Of a stretch of DNA of 42,769 nucleotides, positions 39,032 to 42,769 are shown one piece after another. The notes below the pieces were generated by a model. It saw only the letters and a list, made by a program, of their open reading frames with translations, was not told the origin of the DNA and ran no database searches. Numbering within the stretch: position 1 is the first letter of the stretch; each line of letters begins with the position of its first letter. Origin of the DNA: Candidatus Bathyarchaeota archaeon RBG_13_60_20 (GTDB lineage: Archaea > Thermoproteota > Bathyarchaeia > TCS64); NCBI GenBank assembly GCA_001775965.1, contig MEZG01000043.1, positions 1 to 42,769 on the forward strand. Reading direction: 5' to 3'. The position numbers and the translations under genes are program-made.

Positions 39032-39861
39032 GCGATCATCGCCTCCACCGTTTCCATGAGCTCGCGGAACCTGCTGCGCCACTCGGTCATCTCAGCGGTG
39101 AAGGGTATCCCCCTGCTGTACAGCTCCGCTATGCGCCTATCGTATGGTATCTCCATGATCACCGGTATCTCCTCGCGTTCACAGTAACCGTACACGCCTC
39201 GGTCGCCGACCCCGGCGAAGTTCACGACGACGCCCAGAGGGACGCCTAGCTGTTTCACCACCTCGGTGGCGACCTGGAGGTCGTGGAGCCCGAAGGGCGT
39301 GGGCTCGGTGACCATGAGGCAGAAGTCGGCCCCGTGCACGGTCTCCACGAGGAGGCACGCGGCGCCCGGCGCCGCGTCCAGGATGACCAGTCCGTCGTCT
39401 ACCGCCTGCTCCTTGACGGCTGATATCACGGGGACCGCCAACGCTTCACCTACATCGAGTTCGCCGTAGACTAGTTCCATCCCGTGGGACTCTGCGACGG
39501 TTATCGTCCCTATCCGTCTGGGCTTCTCGGTTATAGCGTCCTCCGGGCAGACCAGTCTGCAGCCTCCGCAGCTGTGGCACAGCTCGGGGAATACCATGGC
39601 GGTCTCTCCCACCACGAACAGGGCGTTGTACTGGCAGAACTCTGTGCACCTTCGACAGTGGGTGCACTTTTTCTCATTGATCTGCGGGACTAGCAGCTCC
39701 ACCGGCTTCCTCCTCGGGTTCTCAGGCTTGAGGAATATGTGGACGTTGGGCTCCTCGACGTCGCAGTCTATAACCTGTTTAGCGCCCGTGCTGAGCGCCA
39801 GGTTGACGGATATACTGGTTTTGCCGGTGCCGCCTTTGCCGCTAGCCACGACGAGCTTCAT
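39028..39861 (-). CDS. MinD-family ATPase with inserted 2x[4Fe-4S] ferredoxin domain (first of pair)
   Basis: A 277-residue partner of the preceding ATPase gene, with Walker A VASGKGGTGKTS at the N-terminus and LDAAPGAAC as the switch. The ferredoxin insert is KKCTHCRRCTEFCQYNAL and LCHSCGGCRLVCPEDAI. The two MinD proteins probably form a heterodimer, as two non-identical copies are coupled (GTGA overlap) and adjacent in many genomes. The start ATG 39861 is six bases after the end of the NifX gene at 39868. Confidence 0.9.
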   Translation of the reverse strand: MKLVVASGKGGTGKTSISVNLALSTGAKQVIDCDVEEPNVHIFLKPENPRRKPVELLVPQINEKKCTHCRRCTEFCQYNALFVVGETAMVFPELCHSCGGCRLVCPEDAITEKPRRIGTITVAESHGMELVYGELDVGEALAVPVISAVKEQAVDDGLVILDAAPGAACLLVETVHGADFCLMVTEPTPFGLHDLQVATEVVKQLGVPLGVVVNFAGVGDRGVYGYCEREEIPVIMEIPYDRRIAELYSRGIPFTAEMTEWRSRFRELMETVEAMIA

Positions 39862-39867
39862 GGCGGC

Positions 39868-40239
39868 TCAGTGCTCGTGTTCGTGGAGGCAGCCCTGGGT
39901 GAGCTCCTGCAGTTCGCCGCGGATGAAAGCCTCCACGTTCTCCAAGCTTCCGGGGTGGGTTCCCTGGAGCACGGCTATCCCCAGCTCCTGGAACATCTGT
40001 ATGGCCTTCATGCCCATCCCCGAGGAGACCACGACCTCGCCGCCCAGGCTTTTAATCTTCTCAGGCGGGTGGCCCGTGCCCCCGAAGTGATCGCTGTCGT
40101 TGGGCACGACGCCGCTTTCAATGATCTTGCCTGACTCCACGGTGTACCACGCGAAGTAAGGCGCACGCCCGAAGTGGGCTGAAAGGGTTTCACCTGACTC
40201 CTCTGCTGCCGGGATAACTATCTTAACCATTTTCCTCAC
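39868..40239 (-). CDS. NifX-family protein with His-rich C-terminus
   Basis: A 123-residue PF02579-type protein: SAHFGRAPYFAWYTVESGK, EKIKSLGGEVVVSSGMGMKAIQ, and a tail with CLHEHEH, a likely metal-binding site. The GTG start at 40239 overlaps the stop of the upstream NifX gene (GTGA); an ATG at 40230 is an alternative three codons on (MVKIVIP). Operon position: after mrp and another NifX gene, before the two MinD ATPase genes. Confidence 0.85.
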   Translation of the reverse strand: MRKMVKIVIPAAEESGETLSAHFGRAPYFAWYTVESGKIIESGVVPNDSDHFGGTGHPPEKIKSLGGEVVVSSGMGMKAIQMFQELGIAVLQGTHPGSLENVEAFIRGELQELTQGCLHEHEH

Positions 40240-40640
40240 TCCATGCCTCGGCGTCCGCCTTTACCCATGCCTCGTCCTCCCTGGCCGAAGTGGCCGCCCA
40301 CCGTGGGGGAGGACACCTCTCTCAGCTCTCCCCGCTTGTAAGCCTCCACTATCTGGCGGACTGTTCCTGAGGCCCCTGTATACACCTTTACACCTGCCTG
40401 GCTTAGAGCCATGTGGGCGTTGGGGCCTACCTGGCCGGTGAGGACGGCTTTGACGCCTGCGCCTACCACTGCCTGGGATGCTCCTATGCCCGCGCCGTGG
40501 GCCGCCCCGATGCCGCTGTTGGGCAGTGTCTCGGCCTGCATGGTCTCGGTATCAACAATGACGAAGACATTGCACCGTCCGAACCGGGGGTCCACCGGTA
40601 GGTCTAAACCATTCCCCGTGGAGCTCACAGCTACTTTCAA
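40236..40640 (-). CDS. NifX-family protein with Gly-rich tail
   Basis: A 134-residue PF02579-type protein: MKVAVSSTGNGLDLPVDPRFGRC, with the diagnostic DPRFGRC near residue 17 and AAHGAGIGASQAVVGAGVKAVLTGQVGPNA (residues about 46-75). The C-terminal 25 residues are Gly/Arg-rich (GHFGQGGRGMGKGGRRGME). Its ATG overlaps the stop of mrp (ATGA). Small proteins like this are frequent companions of Mrp/MinD ATPases and may carry the cluster or a precursor. Confidence 0.87.
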   Translation of the reverse strand: MKVAVSSTGNGLDLPVDPRFGRCNVFVIVDTETMQAETLPNSGIGAAHGAGIGASQAVVGAGVKAVLTGQVGPNAHMALSQAGVKVYTGASGTVRQIVEAYKRGELREVSSPTVGGHFGQGGRGMGKGGRRGME

Positions 40641-41476
40641 CTCTGTTTCACCTTCTCCTCTATCCTCTCAACTATCTTCTTGAACGCCTTGGCGGCTGGA
40701 GTGTTGGGGTGCATGACCACGAAGGGGGTCCCCTCGTCGCTGTCCGTCGATATCCGGGGGTCCATGGGTATGCTACCTAGGAGTTCAACCCCCATCTCCT
40801 CCGCCACCCTGGCACCCCCGTTGCCGCCGAAGACCTCTATGAGCTGGCCGCAGTGGGGGCAGACCATGCCACCCATGTTCTCCACCAACCCGAAGATGGG
40901 CACATCCATCTTCCTCGCGAACGTGATCGCCTTCTTTACCACAGACTGGCTCACCTCGCTTGGTATAGTTACTATGACGACGCCGTCCATGTTAGGTAGC
41001 AGCTGCAGTATGCTGAGGCTCTCGTCCCCCGTCCCCGGGGGCAGGTCCACAAGCAGGTAGTCCAGGTTGCCCCAGTTCACCTCACCCAGGAACTGGCGTA
41101 TGGCGCTCATCTTAAGGGGGCCCCTCCAGATGACCGGTGAGTCGTCGCTGGGAAGCAGAAAGTCCATGGACACAACCTTGATGCCCATGGGCCCCGTGGC
41201 GGGCCCTATACCGGCTGGCCCCGCGTCCAGTCTGGCACCCTTAAGTCCCAGCATCTTCGGGACGCATGGGCCTGTGAGATCGGAGTCGAGGATAGCCACC
41301 TTCTTGTCTCGGGCTAAAGCTACTGCCAAATTAACTGTGACGAGGCTCTTACCCACGCCGCCCTTCCCGCTTATTATGGCTATCTTGTGCTTTACTCGGC
41401 TCATTCGCTGCTTGATGAGCTCCTCATCATTGTTCTTCTGCTCCCAAGGGTTGGGGACATCCATTTTCTCGGCCAA
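40637..41476 (-). CDS. mrp: Mrp/NBP35-type iron-sulfur carrier ATPase
   Basis: A 279-residue Mrp/ApbC/NBP35 ATPase. Walker A IISGKGGVGKSLVTVNLA, the Mrp signature VVSMDFLLP and RGPLKMSAIRQFL, then DYLLVDLPPGTGDE, and the CxxC in VCPHCGQ that binds a bridging Fe-S cluster between two monomers. It holds and transfers 4Fe-4S clusters to apo-proteins. The start is TTG 41476 or ATG 41464; an operator with TTAGGC half-site lies directly upstream. First gene of the minus-strand operon mrp-nifX-nifX-minD-minD. Confidence 0.93.
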   Translation of the reverse strand: MAEKMDVPNPWEQKNNDEELIKQRMSRVKHKIAIISGKGGVGKSLVTVNLAVALARDKKVAILDSDLTGPCVPKMLGLKGARLDAGPAGIGPATGPMGIKVVSMDFLLPSDDSPVIWRGPLKMSAIRQFLGEVNWGNLDYLLVDLPPGTGDESLSILQLLPNMDGVVIVTIPSEVSQSVVKKAITFARKMDVPIFGLVENMGGMVCPHCGQLIEVFGGNGGARVAEEMGVELLGSIPMDPRISTDSDEGTPFVVMHPNTPAAKAFKKIVERIEEKVKQS

Positions 41477-41487
41477 ATCAGTTCACT

Positions 41488-41602
41488 TTAGGCTAGCTTA
41501 AATCGTATTTCTTTATCCCCAACCATTATAAACCTATCCCCATGGACAAACTCGCTATGATGCCCAGCGCACACAATTCGCAACGTATTTAGGCGTGCCT
41601 AA
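41488..41602. promoter_or_regulatory. Paired TTAGGC-type operators in the mrp/CGGC promoter region
   Basis: Site 1 at 41488-41501 is TTAGGC-TA-GCTTAA (one mismatch from perfect); site 2 at 41589-41602 is TTAGGC-GT-GCCTAA (perfect). Site 1 adjoins the predicted start region of mrp (TATA candidates ATTTAAG at 41497-41503 or TTTATAA at 41526-41532); site 2 overlaps TATTTAGG, 24 bp before the ATG at 41612. Each is close to one promoter. Half-sites resemble DtxR/IdeR iron-box halves. Confidence 0.65.
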
Positions 41603-41611
41603 CACAATCAT

Positions 41612-42088
41612 ATGATCTTGATGGTTAAAATAGGTGTGATGATTTGCGACCGCAACCGCACGTGCACCGGCAACAAGTGCTTCAAGTCCATCCTTGAGCG
41701 CGACGGCGCCTTCGCCAAGTACCCGAAGGACGAGCCCATCGAGGTGGTGGGCTGGATGGCCTGTGGGGGCTGCCCTGGAGAGCGCCTGGAGTACGCGCCC
41801 GCCGACATGAAGAAGTACGGGGCTGAGGAGATATACCTGGCCAGCTGCTACCTGGCCGGCTACCCCATCTGCCCCTACATTGAGGACCACAAGAACTACA
41901 TCGAGACCGTGGTGGGGCTCCCCGTGAAGGTGGGCACCCACCCCATGCCGGCCAACTACTTGAAGGCCCACACCAAGATAGGGGACTGGAAGAGGGACGG
42001 CGCCGACAGGTGGCTGGGCCCCGTCACCGGTGACAAGGGCGACGCCGACAAGTACGACTCCACAAACCCCAACTTCCTCAAGAAGTAG
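41612..42088 (+). CDS. CGGC-domain protein
   Basis: A 158-residue CGGC-domain protein. It opens MVKIGVMICDRNR with CTGNKCFKSIL, and has VVGWMACGGCPGERLEY, the motif the domain is named after, then YLASCYLAGYPICPYIEDHK. The Cys residues suggest zinc or Fe-S binding. The family is found mostly in anaerobic bacteria and archaea and lacks a proven function. ATG 41612 (MILMVKIG) or 41621 may be used; the operator/TATA at 41588-41602 is placed for a leaderless transcript from either. Confidence 0.85.
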   Translation: MILMVKIGVMICDRNRTCTGNKCFKSILERDGAFAKYPKDEPIEVVGWMACGGCPGERLEYAPADMKKYGAEEIYLASCYLAGYPICPYIEDHKNYIETVVGLPVKVGTHPMPANYLKAHTKIGDWKRDGADRWLGPVTGDKGDADKYDSTNPNFLKK

Positions 42089-42190
42089 GGCCCCCCTCAA
42101 CGCTCAGCCCCACGGATGAACACCTTCCTTAACCCACCCGGAATCAAAACGTTTTAGACTAGCAATCACGCGAATCAGACTGGACACTGT

Positions 42191-42730
42191 TTGCGCCCCC
42201 AGGACAGATTCAGCAGGTTGGCGGGCAGGCTCAGGCTGAGCCCCGACGAGTCGGCTCACGCAGCGGTAGCCATCCTCGTCAGACCCACAACCGACGACCT
42301 GGAGTTCTTCCTGGTCAAACGGGCCGAGGCCCTCGGCGATCCTTGGAGCGGCGACATGGCCTTCCCAGGGGGCAAGAAGACGCCAGGCGACAGAAGCCTC
42401 ATGGACACTGTGGCGAGGGAGGTCCGAGAGGAGACGGGTATAGACCTTGACGCGTCCCGTGCGGTCGGCTTCATGGAGCCCCTCTTCTCAAACATGCGCA
42501 AGACCCTGTGCGTCCAGCCCATCATCTACAGGCTGGACGAGACGCCCGAGGTGTTCCTCAACGACGAGCTAACGAACTACCTCTGGGCCCCGCTGACCGC
42601 GCTGCGGAGCTCACGGACCCAGGCCACGGTCAAGGGGTGGAAAGAACCAGTGTTCAGGGTGGGCGGCGAAGTGGTCTGGGGCCTCACCTACAGGATGCTA
42701 GAGAAGATATTGGAGATGCTGGGGGATTAA
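42191..42730 (+). CDS. Nudix hydrolase
   Basis: A 179-residue protein. The Nudix box is AREVREETGI at about residues 78-87, preceded by DPWSGDMAFPGGK, the version found in CoA-pyrophosphatase-like (NudL-type) members. It would hydrolyse nucleoside diphosphate derivatives such as CoA, ADP-ribose or similar, using Mg and the REVREE glutamates. The start is TTG 42191; there is no Shine-Dalgarno. No TATA box is evident at leaderless spacing, so the start is the least certain point. It converges with a partial gene at the window end. Confidence 0.87.
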   Translation: MRPQDRFSRLAGRLRLSPDESAHAAVAILVRPTTDDLEFFLVKRAEALGDPWSGDMAFPGGKKTPGDRSLMDTVAREVREETGIDLDASRAVGFMEPLFSNMRKTLCVQPIIYRLDETPEVFLNDELTNYLWAPLTALRSSRTQATVKGWKEPVFRVGGEVVWGLTYRMLEKILEMLGD

Positions 42731-42769
42731 AGGAGCCGCTTCAGGGCCTTAGCAACCTGGCTGGGCATC
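42727..42769 (-). CDS. C-terminal end of an unidentified gene, cut by window edge
   Basis: Minus-strand frame ending MPSQVAKALKRLL and TAA, overlapping the Nudix stop by a few bases. Fourteen codons are too few to identify it, and chance is possible, but convergent genes with overlapping stops are common in this window. Confidence 0.35.
   Translation of the reverse strand, partial: MPSQVAKALKRLL

Noticed and set aside
41542..41592. 16-codon leader peptide before the CGGC gene
   Set aside because: The frame is short, its position fits no predicted transcription start, and the nearby TATA-like sequence reads better on the minus strand for mrp.
1..42769. tRNA, rRNA, CRISPR array, insertion sequence or toxin-antitoxin pair
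   Set aside because: I read through the gaps between genes and found no cloverleaf with a TPsiC-like GGTTCAAATCC arm, no regularly spaced repeats, no transposase and no paired small genes of toxin type. A covariance-model search would be needed to be certain.

Overview
The window is a GC-rich stretch of archaeal chromosome, most likely from a deep-branching member of the TACK superphylum (Thaumarchaeota, Aigarchaeota or Bathyarchaeota side). The grounds are: a eukaryote-type DNA topoisomerase IB, which among archaea is known mainly from Thaumarchaeota and their closest relatives; TATA boxes about 26-27 bp upstream of many start codons, implying leaderless mRNAs; frequent TTG and GTG starts; archaeal families such as the FilR1-type regulator and COG3199 NAD kinase; and a probable F420-dependent oxidoreductase. 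A tungsten-type aldehyde:ferredoxin oxidoreductase and many Fe-S/MinD/NifX proteins suggest an anaerobic life using amino acids or organic acids. The species cannot be named from the sequence. No rRNA, tRNA, CRISPR array or intact mobile element was seen.

Layout. 1-3280 (+): the two glycine decarboxylase subunits and a short-chain dehydrogenase, with start and stop codons overlapping. 3281-7433 (-): a small-molecule kinase, a COG3199 kinase, an M20 deacylase and a luciferase-like oxidoreductase. 7501-12362 (+): a medium-chain dehydrogenase, a YczE-type membrane protein, an SSAT-like acetyltransferase and a large M14 carboxypeptidase. 12363-14274: a zinc-ribbon miniprotein, an AT-rich island, a class A beta-lactamase-like serine hydrolase and a TIGR04076 protein. 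14326-17287 (-): a compact operon of four membrane proteins, one probably DUF6754, with no known function; this is the best candidate for an undescribed machine. 17541-24401: two MFS transporters, an MgtE/SLC41-like transporter, a 2-hydroxyacid dehydrogenase, an aldo/keto reductase and an NTF2-like protein. 24539-30952: membrane and surface proteins, a DUF1624-type acyltransferase, a FilR1-type regulator and an amidohydrolase. 31048-36938: a DUF362 protein, topoisomerase IB, MoaD facing AOR, and an HpcH/HpaI aldolase.

37043-42088 is a coherent Fe-S/metallocluster locus: a DUF134 regulator, a DUF5320-like protein split by an in-frame TGA, three NifX-type proteins, two ferredoxin-containing MinD ATPases, an Mrp ATPase and a CGGC protein. 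It has two sets of palindromic operators: three TGTGC-N4-GCACA sites between the DUF134 gene and the DUF5320/NifX genes, and two TTAGGC-N2-GCYTAA sites between mrp and the CGGC gene. The second set resembles an iron-regulator box. A Nudix hydrolase and the tail of one more gene end the window.

How they may work together. The gcv, M14, M20, AOR and dehydrogenase genes fit peptide and amino-acid breakdown, with aldehydes oxidised to ferredoxin by AOR, whose pterin cofactor needs MoaD. The last locus would supply or sense Fe-S or metal centres for such enzymes. These links are inferred from gene content only.
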